A DNA stretch of 64,000 nt from NCBI GenBank assembly GCA_022509025.1, contig JAFLUB010000002.1, forward strand, positions 24,670-88,669, given 5' to 3'. Made by a program: the position numbers and the translations under genes. The DNA is from Oscillospiraceae bacterium. GTDB lineage: Bacteria; Bacillota; Clostridia; UBA1381. Of this stretch, positions 1 through 9,900 are shown one piece after another. The first letter of the stretch is position 1. Every line of letters starts with the position of its first letter. The notes beneath the pieces are model-generated. The model did not search any database. It saw nothing but the letters and a program-made list of their open reading frames with translations, and was not told the origin of the DNA.

Positions 1-358
1 TATCTGAAGCCTTTTGTCTTGCCTTCACATTGACAATTTGATTCAGTCCAAGATCTCCTGACTCAGTTTCATCAGTCCAGAGCGTACCTCCGTCAAATGA
101 ATATTCATAATCATGTTCAGCATCATCCAACGGCGCTAATATTATAATGTGGTTTGTTTCAGGGTTTACCAATGCAAACGGTGAGTTTGGTTTGTTTTCG
201 GGAATAAGAGACGAGTCACCGTTCTCATCTGCAAACAAATCTACCATTATGTCTGTAATTCTATAGTCAGCATTTGTAGCCTTTGCTGCCATAGCTATGT
301 TTGGTGTAATCAATGCGCATGTAATCATCGCGATAAGTAAAATTTTAAATTTTTTCAT
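1..358 (-). CDS. Secreted protein, N-terminal part (runs off the left edge)
   Basis: An open frame on the minus strand runs off the window after about 118 codons. The N-terminus is a typical signal peptide: lysines, a hydrophobic stretch, then an AMAA-like cleavage region near residue 25. The rest is hydrophilic (for example DLFADENGDSS and FDGGTLWTDE), so an exported protein is likely; I do not recognise the family. A GGAGG site sits just upstream of the ATG at 358, behind a consensus promoter. By my count the T run at 351-355 leaves that ATG one base out of frame with the signal peptide. The first certain in-frame ATG is at 329, so the exact start depends on a homopolymer. Confidence 0.6.
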   Translation of the reverse strand, partial: MKKFKILLIAMITCALITPNIAMAAKATNADYRITDIMVDLFADENGDSSLIPENKPNSPFALVNPETNHIIILAPLDDAEHDYEYSFDGGTLWTDETESGDLGLNQIVNVKARQKASD

Positions 359-379
359 GTAATCAACCTCCAATAACTA

Positions 380-455
380 ATTATAGAATATTTGGTATCT
401 AAAGTCAATATTTTTTGAGTATAATATTGACCTTCTGATGATAAATTGCTAAAAT
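380..455. promoter_or_regulatory. Divergent promoters for the secreted protein and the alpha-galactosidase
   Basis: Minus strand: TTGACT (408-403) and TATAAT (385-380) with a 17-bp spacer, 22 bp before the leftward ATG. Plus strand: TTGACC (428-433) and TAAAAT (450-455) with a 16-bp spacer, just before the alpha-galactosidase ribosome site. The two start regions are back to back, so a shared regulator could act here; none is seen. Confidence 0.6.
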
Positions 456-479
456 AATTATGATAGAGGAGGAATGTAC

Positions 480-2558
480 ATGATAAAGGAATTTTACTCC
501 GCCAAATTAGGTGACATGCGTATAATATACAACCATGATAGCGAAACAAACCTTGCGGGACTTTGTATACTTCCCGATACCGATAAGAAAATGAAAAAAA
601 GACGCGCGGGACTTCAGTCGTTAGCCGAGGTGAAAATAATCGGAGACAATTACCCGGGGAATTATTTCGGCGGTGAGTCGATGAAATACAGCAAAACAAC
701 GTTATCGCTCAGGTATGACCGACAGGATATAGACAAGGATGCCGATGAAACACGCATAACCACATATCTGAAATCCGAAAAGGGTATTGAAATAGTACAC
801 ATTCTTACGCATAAAAACGGACGATCATATGTGACAGTGGAAACAGAGCTTAAAAACAATTCGGGTAACGACATAAAGCTTGAAATGCTTTCTTCGTTTA
901 CAATGTATAATATCTCGCCTTATCTTGAAGGCGCAGGAGAGAATTCAATGCTCCTTCACCGTATTCGCGGCAAGTGGAGTCAGGAGGGCAGGCTTGTAAG
1001 CGAAACTCTTGAGGATTTAATGCTTGAAGATAGCTGGACATACAGCTCAGCAAACAGTGTGCGCTTCGGACAAGTCGGCTCCATGCCGGTAAAGGGTTAT
1101 TTTCCGTTTATGGCATTGGAGGATACGAAAAATAATATTATATGGGGCGTTCAGATGAAAAGCCCCGCCTCATGGCAGATGGAGGTTACGCGCGCGGACG
1201 ATGGAGTATGTCTGTCGGGCGGACTTGCCGATAGAGAATTCGGTCATTGGATAAAGACGGTCAAAACAGGCGAAAGCTTCAAGGGCATGGAAGCTGTGAT
1301 AAGTGTATGCGAGGGGAATGTTGACGATGTATGCGCACGGCTTCTTGAAGCGCAGGAGGATAGGCTTAATATCCCGGAATGCGAGGAGGAGCTGCCAATA
1401 ATATTTAACGAATACTGCACAACATGGGGTTGTCCGTCACATGAAAATATATCAGGAATACTTAAAGCGATAGATAAAAAAGGAATAGATTACTTTGTTA
1501 TAGACTGCGGCTGGTTCAAAGAGGACGGTGTACCGTGGGATATAAGTATGGGTGATTACATTCCGTCAAAGACGCTGTTCCCGAACGGAATAGATGAAAC
1601 GGTAAAGCTGATAAAGTCGTATAATATGCGTCCCGGTATCTGGTTCGAGATTGAAAACATCGGACGAATGGCAAACGCATATAATAACGAAGAACATCTT
1701 CTAAAACGCGACGGCATAACGCTCACCACACGCAACAGACGTTTCTGGGATATGACTGACGAATGGGTTATAAAATATCTTGACGAGCGTGTTATAGATT
1801 TTCTGAAAAAAAATGATTTTGGATATATCAAGGTAGACTATAACGAAACAATCGGTATAGGCTGCGATAATAGTGATAGTCTCGGTGAAGGGCTGCGGCA
1901 GAACATTGAGGGTTCAACGGAATATTTCAAGCGTATGAGAAGAGAAATCCCCGACCTTGTCATAGAAAACTGCGCTTCCGGCGGAAACCGCCTTGAACCC
2001 TGTTTCATGTCGCTTTCGTCCATGGCGTCATTTTCGGATGCGCATGAATGTGTGGAAATTCCGGTTATAGCCGCAAATCTGCATAGAGTAATCCTGCCGC
2101 GTCAGAGCCAGATATGGTGCGTGATAAGAGAAAATGACAGTCTTAAAAGAATTGCATATTCAATAGCGGCGACGTTTTTAGGCAGAATGTGTTTGTCAGG
2201 CGATGTGACAAATCTAACCCGAGAGCAATGGCAGACGATTGAGCATGGAATCAGCTTCTATAAAAAAGCCGCGTCTGTTATTAAGAGCGGAAAATCAAAG
2301 ATTGTTAGTCCGAAACTGAAAAGCGAGCGTCACCCTGAGGGATATCAGGCGGTAGTCAGAGAAAACAGTGATGCGATATTATGCGTCATACACACTTATA
2401 AAAACTCACCTGAGGAAATCAGAATAAACGTGGGCGAATGTGAAATAAGGGAAATATATTCGTATAAAGATACGGAAGTACGCATAGAAAACGGTGTTTT
2501 AACGCTTCGTAATGATGAGGATTTCAGCGGATACGGTATAATCCTTGACCGCAGATAA
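480..2558 (+). CDS. Alpha-galactosidase, glycoside hydrolase family 36
   Basis: This enzyme releases terminal alpha-galactose from raffinose-type oligosaccharides or galactomannan. The 692 residues match a full GH36 protein: an N-terminal beta domain, then a (beta/alpha)8 barrel with IDCGWF near residue 340. KVDYNE near 450 should carry the nucleophile Asp, ENCASGG lies near 495, and SFSDAHE near 517 should carry the acid/base Asp. No signal peptide is seen, so it is probably cytoplasmic and acts on imported sugars. I chose the ATG at 480 because GGAGG ends 7 bp before it; the ATG at 474 is too close. It stands alone, with no transporter or regulator next to it. Confidence 0.9.
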   Translation: MIKEFYSAKLGDMRIIYNHDSETNLAGLCILPDTDKKMKKRRAGLQSLAEVKIIGDNYPGNYFGGESMKYSKTTLSLRYDRQDIDKDADETRITTYLKSEKGIEIVHILTHKNGRSYVTVETELKNNSGNDIKLEMLSSFTMYNISPYLEGAGENSMLLHRIRGKWSQEGRLVSETLEDLMLEDSWTYSSANSVRFGQVGSMPVKGYFPFMALEDTKNNIIWGVQMKSPASWQMEVTRADDGVCLSGGLADREFGHWIKTVKTGESFKGMEAVISVCEGNVDDVCARLLEAQEDRLNIPECEEELPIIFNEYCTTWGCPSHENISGILKAIDKKGIDYFVIDCGWFKEDGVPWDISMGDYIPSKTLFPNGIDETVKLIKSYNMRPGIWFEIENIGRMANAYNNEEHLLKRDGITLTTRNRRFWDMTDEWVIKYLDERVIDFLKKNDFGYIKVDYNETIGIGCDNSDSLGEGLRQNIEGSTEYFKRMRREIPDLVIENCASGGNRLEPCFMSLSSMASFSDAHECVEIPVIAANLHRVILPRQSQIWCVIRENDSLKRIAYSIAATFLGRMCLSGDVTNLTREQWQTIEHGISFYKKAASVIKSGKSKIVSPKLKSERHPEGYQAVVRENSDAILCVIHTYKNSPEEIRINVGECEIREIYSYKDTEVRIENGVLTLRNDEDFSGYGIILDRR

Positions 2559-2607
2559 AGCCGTTTTGTAGAAAGTATATAAAAATACATAATAAGAAAT
2601 ATTAGTC

Positions 2608-2690
2608 TTGACAAACTTTTTTTGCTGTGCTAAAATGTAACGTGAGCAAAGGTGTTTCTTCCTGGGGGGAGAAGCGCCTTTTTTTCTGAA
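2608..2690 (+). promoter_or_regulatory. glnA promoter and leader with terminator-like hairpin
   Basis: TTGACA (2608-2613), a 17-bp spacer and TAAAAT (2631-2636) form a near-consensus promoter. Only 12 bp later begins a 14-bp hairpin (2649-2680, 4-nt loop, a few G-U pairs) followed by seven T residues, the form of an intrinsic terminator. Transcripts from this promoter would meet it almost at once, so glnA expression probably needs antitermination. Alternatively, the hairpin ends transcription from the upstream alpha-galactosidase gene and glnA uses another promoter. Confidence 0.65.
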
Positions 2691-2736
2691 AGATGATAAA
2701 TATTTTAAGTATGTTCTTGAAAGGAATGTGGATACA

Positions 2737-4062
2737 ATGACTAAACAGGATATATTGAATTTGGTTGAGGAGGAGGACGTCAGCTTTGTAAGGCTTCAGT
2801 TTACAGATATACTCGGAACAATGCGCAATATGGCGATTACGACTTCTAAGCTTGAGGATGCGCTTGATAATGAGTGTATGTTTGACGGCTCTTCAATAAA
2901 GGGATTTGTGGGTATTGAGGAAAGCGATTTATATCTTCATCCTGATCTTGATACATTCACTATTTTCCCGTGGCGTCCGCATCAGGGCAAAGTGGCAAGA
3001 CTGATATGCGATGTGTATAAACCGGACGGCACGCGCCTTGAAAGCGATCCGCGCCGTATTTTGCAGGACGTTGTCAAAGAAGCGGCAGATTTGGGATATA
3101 CATTTGAAGTAGGACCTGAATGCGAGTTCTTCCTGTTCAACACGGACGAAAGAGGAAATCCAGTTATCGACCCGCATGACAATGCCGGATATTTTGACCT
3201 TGCCCCGCTTGATAACGGTGAAAACTGCCGCCGTGAAATATGCCTCACTCTTGAGGAAATGGGTTACGTGGTAGAATCTTCACATCACGAAATGGCGCCG
3301 GGGCAGCATGAAATAACCTTCCGCTATGATGACGCATTGAGAACGGCTGACAGAATTGTTACGTTCAGAACAGTTGTTAAAACAATCGCAAAAAGAAACG
3401 GACTCCATGCAACGTTCATGCCGAAGCCGATGGAGGGGCAGAACGGAAGCGGAATGCATTTTACAATGTCGCTGAAAAAGGACGGTAAGAATGTATTCTG
3501 CAATGAAACGGACAAGGGAAAGCTGTCCGATACCGCATATAAATTCATAGCGGGACTTCTGAAATACACCCCTGATATGGCGTGTCTTACAAATCCAACG
3601 GTAAATTCATATAAGAGATTTATCCCGGGATATGAAGCGCCGTGTTATATATCATGGTCGGAGAGCAACAGAAGCTTACTCGTAAGGGTCCCGTCATCAA
3701 GAAAAGGCAACGACGCACGCGTTGAACTGAGGTCGCCTGACCCCACAGCGAACCCGTATCTTGCAATTGCCGCGTGTCTTCGAGCAGGACTGAACGGCAT
3801 AAAGAACAACGAAGAGCTTCCGCCGAGTATTGATGTGAATATCTATAAGCTGTCTGATAAGGAAAGAGAATATCTCGGCATAAAGAGTCTGCCGATAAGT
3901 CTTAACGAGGCAATAAGAATAGGAAGGAAATCAGAGTTTATAGCAGAGCTTTTAGGAGCGAAATTTGCTGAGAGCTACTTTGCCGCGAAGGAAGAGGAAT
4001 ACGGAGAATACCGCTGCACTATCAATCAGTGGGAAATTGAGAAATATCTTATAGAATATTAA
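2737..4062 (+). CDS. glnA: Glutamine synthetase, type I
   Basis: It makes glutamine from glutamate, ammonia and ATP in the cytoplasm and normally forms a dodecamer. The 441 residues contain the beta-grasp QFTDILG near 21, GPECEFFLF near 125, SSHHEMAPGQHEI near 182, NGSGMHF near 237, NSYKRFIPGYEAP near 290 and ELRSPDPTANPYLA near 330. The short length indicates the GSI-alpha branch, which is controlled by feedback and regulators rather than adenylylation. AAAGGA lies 11 bp before the ATG at 2737; the in-frame GTG at 2728 is too close. The ANTAR gene follows after 27 bp, probably in the same operon. Confidence 0.95.
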   Translation: MTKQDILNLVEEEDVSFVRLQFTDILGTMRNMAITTSKLEDALDNECMFDGSSIKGFVGIEESDLYLHPDLDTFTIFPWRPHQGKVARLICDVYKPDGTRLESDPRRILQDVVKEAADLGYTFEVGPECEFFLFNTDERGNPVIDPHDNAGYFDLAPLDNGENCRREICLTLEEMGYVVESSHHEMAPGQHEITFRYDDALRTADRIVTFRTVVKTIAKRNGLHATFMPKPMEGQNGSGMHFTMSLKKDGKNVFCNETDKGKLSDTAYKFIAGLLKYTPDMACLTNPTVNSYKRFIPGYEAPCYISWSESNRSLLVRVPSSRKGNDARVELRSPDPTANPYLAIAACLRAGLNGIKNNEELPPSIDVNIYKLSDKEREYLGIKSLPISLNEAIRIGRKSEFIAELLGAKFAESYFAAKEEEYGEYRCTINQWEIEKYLIEY

Positions 4063-4089
4063 ACAATTTTCCGATAGGAGGTAACAGCG

Positions 4090-4611
4090 GTGGAACGAGT
4101 TATACTGGCTTTTTCAAAGACAGAAACAGCCGATAAAATAAGAAGAATGCTTGACGGCAGCGCCTACGAGGTCTATGCAGTCTGCCACTCCAAAGCGGAG
4201 CTTCTGCGTTCCATTACGGATATAGACGATGTGCTTATAATCATGGGATATAAACTCCCGGACGCTGTCGCAGACGATGTTTTTGAGGATCTTCGCGATG
4301 GACAGAAGCTTATGAGTATAGTTAAGGCGGGCGCGCATGAGATATATAATCAGGATATCTTCGTTGTGACGCTACCCGTGAACAGGCAGATTCTTATAAA
4401 TTCTATTGAAACATTTGTGGGAATTATCGAGAGGCGCAAGCATAGAGTTAAGCGTACTCCCGAGGAGGAAAAAATAATTATTGACGCGAAAGCGTATCTG
4501 ATGGAAAATCATAGCATGACCGAGGAGCAGGCGCACAGGTTTATCCAGAAGAGAAGTATGGATACAGGCGCAAAATTTATTGATACTGCAAGGCAGATTC
4601 TCGGCAGGTAA
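4090..4611 (+). CDS. ANTAR-domain antitermination regulator with degenerate receiver
   Basis: ANTAR proteins bind leader RNA and prevent termination. Residues 1-115 resemble a response-regulator receiver, but the usual phosphoacceptor position reads VLIIMGYKLPD without the central Asp, so classic phosphorylation is doubtful. Residues 125-172 form the ANTAR helices (DAKAYLMENHSMTEEQAHRF, then KFIDTARQIL). It starts at GTG 4090, with GGAGG 8 bp upstream. Lying between glnA and dapF, it probably regulates glnA and nearby nitrogen genes through their leader hairpins. That link is inferred. Confidence 0.85.
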   Translation: MERVILAFSKTETADKIRRMLDGSAYEVYAVCHSKAELLRSITDIDDVLIIMGYKLPDAVADDVFEDLRDGQKLMSIVKAGAHEIYNQDIFVVTLPVNRQILINSIETFVGIIERRKHRVKRTPEEEKIIIDAKAYLMENHSMTEEQAHRFIQKRSMDTGAKFIDTARQILGR

Positions 4612-4638
4612 TACGAAAACAGGGAGATGATTAAAAAA

Positions 4639-5481
4639 ATGCAGAAATTCAAATTCACAAAAATGCACGGGGCGGGTAATGATTATATATATGTAAACTG
4701 CTTCGAGGAAAAGGTGGAGGATATTAACGCGACAGCCAAAGCCGTTAGCGACAGACATTTCGGTATTGGCTCCGACGGACTTGTGCTTATATGCCCGTCG
4801 GATAAAGCGGATTTCAGAATGGATATGTACAACAGCGACGGTTCACAGGCGGAGATGTGCGGTAATGCTACGCGCTGCGTCGGTAAATATGTATATGACA
4901 GAGGACTTACCGATAAAACGCAGATTACGCTTGAAACACTCGCGGGAATAAAAATTCTTGACCTTAACGTAAAAGACGGAAAAGTAGAGAGCGTTTGCGT
5001 GAACATGGGTTCGCCTGAGTTGACGCCTGAGAATATTCCGATTGATTCACCGCTTGACCGTTTTATAAGCGAAAAAGTCGAGGTGGACGGTAAGGAATAC
5101 GCTGTAACAGGTGTGAGTATGGGTAATCCTCATGCTGTTACGTTTATTGACGATACCGACAGCCTTGAAATTGAAAAGCTCGGTCCTGAGTTTGAGAATC
5201 ATAAGCTATTCCCTAAGCGAATCAATACTGAGTTTGCCCAGATTGTTGACAGAGGAACAATAAAAATGCGCGTCTGGGAAAGAGGCGCGGGCGAAACTCT
5301 TGCCTGCGGAACAGGCGCGTGCGCGACGCTGGTGGCGGCAAGTCTTAACGGACTTACGGACGATGAGGCGGATTTGATACTTCTCGGCGGCACGCTCCAT
5401 ATCCGCTGGGACAGAGAAGAAAACAAGGTATATATGACAGGTCCCGCAAAGTTTGTCTTTGACGGTGAAATAGAATTATAA
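4639..5481 (+). CDS. dapF: Diaminopimelate epimerase
   Basis: It interconverts LL- and meso-diaminopimelate for lysine and peptidoglycan synthesis. The 280-residue protein starts with the family sequence KFTKMHGAGNDY and has both catalytic cysteines: Cys74 in MCGNATRC and Cys223 in ACGTGACA. The ATG at 4639 has AGGGAG 12 bp upstream; the ATG at 4627 directly abuts that site. It lies 27 bp after the ANTAR gene and is followed by dapL, which makes its substrate. Confidence 0.95.
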   Translation: MQKFKFTKMHGAGNDYIYVNCFEEKVEDINATAKAVSDRHFGIGSDGLVLICPSDKADFRMDMYNSDGSQAEMCGNATRCVGKYVYDRGLTDKTQITLETLAGIKILDLNVKDGKVESVCVNMGSPELTPENIPIDSPLDRFISEKVEVDGKEYAVTGVSMGNPHAVTFIDDTDSLEIEKLGPEFENHKLFPKRINTEFAQIVDRGTIKMRVWERGAGETLACGTGACATLVAASLNGLTDDEADLILLGGTLHIRWDREENKVYMTGPAKFVFDGEIEL

Positions 5482-5530
5482 TATAACTGCAAGGCAGCAT
5501 CGTTGCCGTAGCGTTATGTTTCAATGTTCT

Positions 5531-5567
5531 TAAGGGTGTCCAAATTTTAATTTGGGTAACACCCTAA
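5531..5567 (+). other. Hairpin between dapF and dapL
   Basis: TAAGGGTGT (5531-5539) pairs with ACACCCTAA (5559-5567), and CCAAATT with AATTTGG inside. No T run follows, so it is not a standard terminator; it may be a processing or leader structure for dapL. It is too small for a lysine riboswitch, and no promoter was identified in this 118-bp gap. Confidence 0.4.
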
Positions 5568-5599
5568 GGTTATTACAATAACAGAAAGGAAAAATAAAA

Positions 5600-6811
5600 A
5601 TGGCAAAGATTAACGATAATTATTTAAAACTGCCTGGCGCGTATCTGTTTTCAACAGTCGCAAGAAAGTCGGCTGAGTTCAGCGCCGCACATCCTGACAG
5701 AGAAATTATTAAGATGAGTATAGGCGATGTAACAAAACCTCTTGCTCCCGCTGTTATTGAGGCAATGCACAAGGCGGTTAACGAGATGGGCACAGCGGAA
5801 GGCTTCCGCGGCTACGGACCTGAGCAGGGATATGATTTTCTGAGAGATAAAATTGTAGAAAAGGATTATAAGGCAAGAGGTATTGATATTGCTCCGGATG
5901 AAATTTTCATCTCAGACGGAGCAAAGTCAGACTGCGGAAATATCGGTGATATTTTTTCAATAGATAATAAGGTTGCCGTATGCGACCCCGTGTACCCCGT
6001 ATATGTTGACACAAATGCAATGGCAGGCAGAGCGGGCGAATTTGTCGGAGAACACTGGACTAACCTCTACTATATGCCATGCACTGAGGAAAACGGTTTC
6101 ATGCCGTCAATCCCGACAGAGAAGGTGGATATAATATATCTTTGCTTCCCGAATAACCCCACAGGCGTTGCCGCAACGCGCGAGCAGTTAAAGCCGTGGG
6201 TTGAGTATGCAAAGAAGAATGACGCGGTTATTCTTTACGACAGTGCGTATGAGGCGTTTATAACAGACCCTGACGTGCCGCACAGCATTTATGAGATAGA
6301 GGGCGCAAAGGAAGTTGCAATTGAATTTCGAAGCTTTTCAAAGACAGCAGGCTTTACAGGTACACGCTGCGCGTACACGGTAGTGCCGCATGCTTTAAAA
6401 ATTGACGGAACAGAGCTTAACAGCTTATGGAACAGACGTCAGTGTACCAAGTTCAACGGTGTGCCGTATGTTATCCAGAAAGCGGCAGAGGCTGTTTATT
6501 CCGATGAGGGACAGAAGCAGACAAAGGAAGCTATTGCATATTATCTTGAAAATGCCAAGATTATCCGAGAAGCGTTAACGGAAGCGGGACTTACAGTATA
6601 CGGCGGTGAGAACGCTCCGTACATATGGGCTAAAACGCCGGACAATATGAAATCATGGGAGTTCTTTGATAAAATCCTTGAAGAAGCGGGAGTTGTGACA
6701 ACTCCGGGTTCAGGCTTCGGACCGAGCGGCGAGGGATACGTGAGACTTACGGCTTTTTCAACTAAGGAGAACACCATTAAGGCTATGGAGAAGATTAAGA
6801 AGATTTTGTAA
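5600..6811 (+). CDS. dapL: LL-diaminopimelate aminotransferase
   Basis: It converts tetrahydrodipicolinate and glutamate directly to LL-diaminopimelate, bypassing the acylated intermediates. The 403-residue length fits. The fold-type I PLP enzyme shows [17 protein letters not shown], and [12 protein letters not shown] with the PLP lysine at Lys248. AGAAAGGA lies upstream of ATG 5600. DapL followed by DapF yields meso-DAP; ddh at 14594 gives a parallel one-step route, so this genome has two ways to the same product. Confidence 0.95.
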   Translation: MAKINDNYLKLPGAYLFSTVARKSAEFSAAHPDREIIKMSIGDVTKPLAPAVIEAMHKAVNEMGTAEGFRGYGPEQGYDFLRDKIVEKDYKARGIDIAPDEIFISDGAKSDCGNIGDIFSIDNKVAVCDPVYPVYVDTNAMAGRAGEFVGEHWTNLYYMPCTEENGFMPSIPTEKVDIIYLCFPNNPTGVAATREQLKPWVEYAKKNDAVILYDSAYEAFITDPDVPHSIYEIEGAKEVAIEFRSFSKTAGFTGTRCAYTVVPHALKIDGTELNSLWNRRQCTKFNGVPYVIQKAAEAVYSDEGQKQTKEAIAYYLENAKIIREALTEAGLTVYGGENAPYIWAKTPDNMKSWEFFDKILEEAGVVTTPGSGFGPSGEGYVRLTAFSTKENTIKAMEKIKKIL

Positions 6812-6921
6812 TTGACAAATCCTGTAGCTTGTAATAAAATATATTGAGTTGAAACAAAGGCGTTTTGATTATGTGCATATCACTTTAGAGGGATATGTAT
6901 ATATTCAATACGCCTTTTCTC
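6812..6921 (+). promoter_or_regulatory. gltB promoter and long leader hairpin
   Basis: TTGACA (6812-6817), starting at the last base of the dapL stop codon, a 17-bp spacer and TAAAAT (6835-6840) form a near-consensus promoter. A 26-bp imperfect stem (6856-6881 with 6892-6917, 10-nt loop ACTTTAGAGG) then ends in AAAGGCG/CGCCTTT plus TTTTCT. This repeats the glnA plan: same -10 sequence, hairpin starting about 15 bp after it, then a T-rich run. Conditional termination is likely. Confidence 0.6.
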
Positions 6922-6945
6922 ATATTACGAAAGGAAGTAACAAAA

Positions 6946-9900
6946 ATGGAGTATAACGGACTACCTGAAAAACAAGGTCTTTACGACCCGCAATTTGAGC
7001 ATGACGCCTGCGGTATAGGTTGTATTGCCAATATAAAGGGAAACAAGTCGCATAACATCATAAACCAGGCAATTCAGATATTGAAGAATCTCGCTCACCG
7101 CGGCGGTGTCGGCAGCGAACCGGACACGGGCGACGGCGCGGGCATTCTTATTCAGATGCCTCATGCGTTTATGAAAAAGGTATGCAAGAACGAGGGGATA
7201 AAGCTCCCAAAGAAAGGTGATTACGGCGTCGGTATGCTGTTTTTGTCACCTGACGAGGATACACGTGAGGAAAGCCTGAATAAGCTTACCGATATTATAA
7301 ACCGTGAAAAACAGACGCTTCTCGGTATAAGAGAGGTGCCTGTTTATGAGGTGTGTATCGGTAACAGCGCAAGGGAGGCAATGCCGCATATTGTTCAGGT
7401 GTTTATAGGTAAGGGCGAAGAAATGAGCGCGGACGATTTTGAAAGACGTCTGTACATAATCGGTAAAATAGCCGAAAAGGAGATAAGAAAGAGCGGAAGC
7501 GATAATTATTTCTATTTTGCGTCCCTTTCTGCGAGAACTTTAGTATATAAGGGTATGCTCACGCCTGATCAGGTAAACGAATTTTATCTTGACTTGAAGG
7601 ATGTGGACATGGAAACGGCAATCGCGCTTGTGCATTCGCGTTTCTCGACCAACACATTCCCGTCATGGGAAAGAGCGCATCCTAACAGATATATTATTCA
7701 TAACGGAGAAATCAACACTATACGCGGTAATGTAAACTGGGTAAAGGCGAGAGAAAGAATGTTTGCTACTCCTGAATTTGAGGGTGATATGGATAAAATT
7801 CTGCCTGTTATCAACGAGGACGGCTCTGACTCCGCAATGCTTGATAACTATTTGCAGTTCCTGCATCTTTCAGGCTTTTCTTTGCCGCGCGCGGTTATGA
7901 TGACAATTCCGGAGCCGTGGGAGAATAACGACAACATGGATCCTGAAATGAAATCATTCTATGAGTATCATTCATGTATCACAGAGCCGTGGGACGGTCC
8001 TGCTGCGGTCGCGTTCACTGACGGACGCTTTGTTGGCGCAACGTTAGACAGAAACGGTTTAAGACCGGCGCGTTACTATCTGACTTCAGATGATACGATT
8101 ATCCTGTCATCTGAGGTTGGCGTTACTGATGTTGACCAGTCAAAGATTATAAAGAAAGAACGTTTGCATCCGGGTAAGATGCTTTTAATCGACACTGAAA
8201 AAGGTAAGATTATTTCCGATGAAGAAATCAAGAAATATGAAGCGGTGCATAAGCCGTACAGTAAGTGGGTAAAGCAAACACTTGTTGAGCTTCAGGACTT
8301 ACCTTTAGAGACAAGCAAAAAGGGCGATACATGGCATGACCTTGTTCAGCATTTAAAGGACGCGACAAAAGGAGTAAACGAGCATCTTATGCTTAAGCAC
8401 TTTATCGCGCTTGAAAATATGTTCGTAAACCGTGAAAACGGAGAGGATACATTACCGCTTCTGACACGTCAGAAGATATTCGGCTACACATGGGAGGACG
8501 TTAACACAACGATTAAGTCAATCGTTGAGAAGTCGGATGACCCGATAGGAGCAATGGGTACGGATATACCGCTTGCTGTACTGTCAGAAAAGCCGCAGCT
8601 TTTATATAACTACTTCAAGCAGCTTTTCGCGCAGGTAACTAACCCGCCTATAGACGCGATACGCGAGCAGATTGTAACATCAACATATACATTGTTCGGT
8701 TGTGAGCAAAACCTTTTAACTTCATCTGAATTGAACTGCCGTAAGGTAAGAGCGCTAAGCCCGATGCTTACAAACGAAGAACTGCAGAAATTAAGAAACA
8801 TTGACCTTGAAGGCTTCAAATCCATAACTATTCCGTCTCTGTTTAACAAAAACCAGGAAGACGATATGGAAATGGCTATGGAAACAATATTTGAGGCGGC
8901 TGACATAGCTATAGAGAACGGATATAATATCATTATCCTTTCAGATAAGGGCGCAGACAGAAATAAAGCGCCTATCCCCGCGCTGCTTGTAGCTTCGGGA
9001 CTTCATCATCACCTTATAAGGAAAGGTACGCGTATGAAGGTTTCGATAGTCCTTGAATCGGGCGAACCGAGAGAGGTACATCATTTTGCGTGCCTCATCG
9101 GCTACGGTGTAAACGGTGTAAATCCGTATATGGCATACGAGGCTATAGAGAATCTTATCAATGAAAAACTTCTTGACTGTACTTATGAGGAAGGTGTAAA
9201 ACGCTTTAATAAGGCTTGCACAAAGGGTATTGTCAAGGTTATGTCCAAAATGGGTATTTCAACAATACAGTCGTATCAGGGCGCGCAGATTTTTGAGGCG
9301 CTCGGCATTGCACAGAGTGTTGTTGAAAAGTACTTCACAGGCACGACCACGCGTATCGGCGGTATGGGACTTGAGCATATCCAGAAAGAGGTGCTTTTGC
9401 GTCACAGCGAAGCATTTGATAAGGTGAGCGGCAAAAAGGCGCTTAAGACAGGCGGAGATTACAAGTGGAGAGCCAAGGGTGAATACCACATGTTTAACCC
9501 GGAAAGTATCTACAAGCTGCAAATGGCATGCCGCACGGGAGATTATAAGCTCTACAAAGAATATGCGCGTGAGATGGACGAACATCAGCAGCATCAGTGC
9601 ACAATCCGCGGTATGCTTGACATTAAGACGATTGAAAAGCCGATTGCAATAGATCAGGTTGAAAGTGTTGAGAGTATTGTAAAGCGTTTCAAAACCGGTG
9701 CGATGTCCTACGGTTCAATCTCGCTTGAAGCGCATGAGTGTCTGGCGATTGCTATGAACAGACTCGGCGGAAAGTCAAACAGCGGTGAGGGCGGCGAGAA
9801 TCCGGAAAGATATATCCCTGACGAAAACGGAGACAGCCGTTCAAGCGCGATAAAACAAGTCGCATCGGGACGTTTCGGCGTACATATTCACTATTTGCAG

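Noticed and set aside
5482..5599. Lysine riboswitch ahead of dapL
   Set aside because: The gap is 118 bp and holds one simple hairpin; the multi-helix L-box does not fit.
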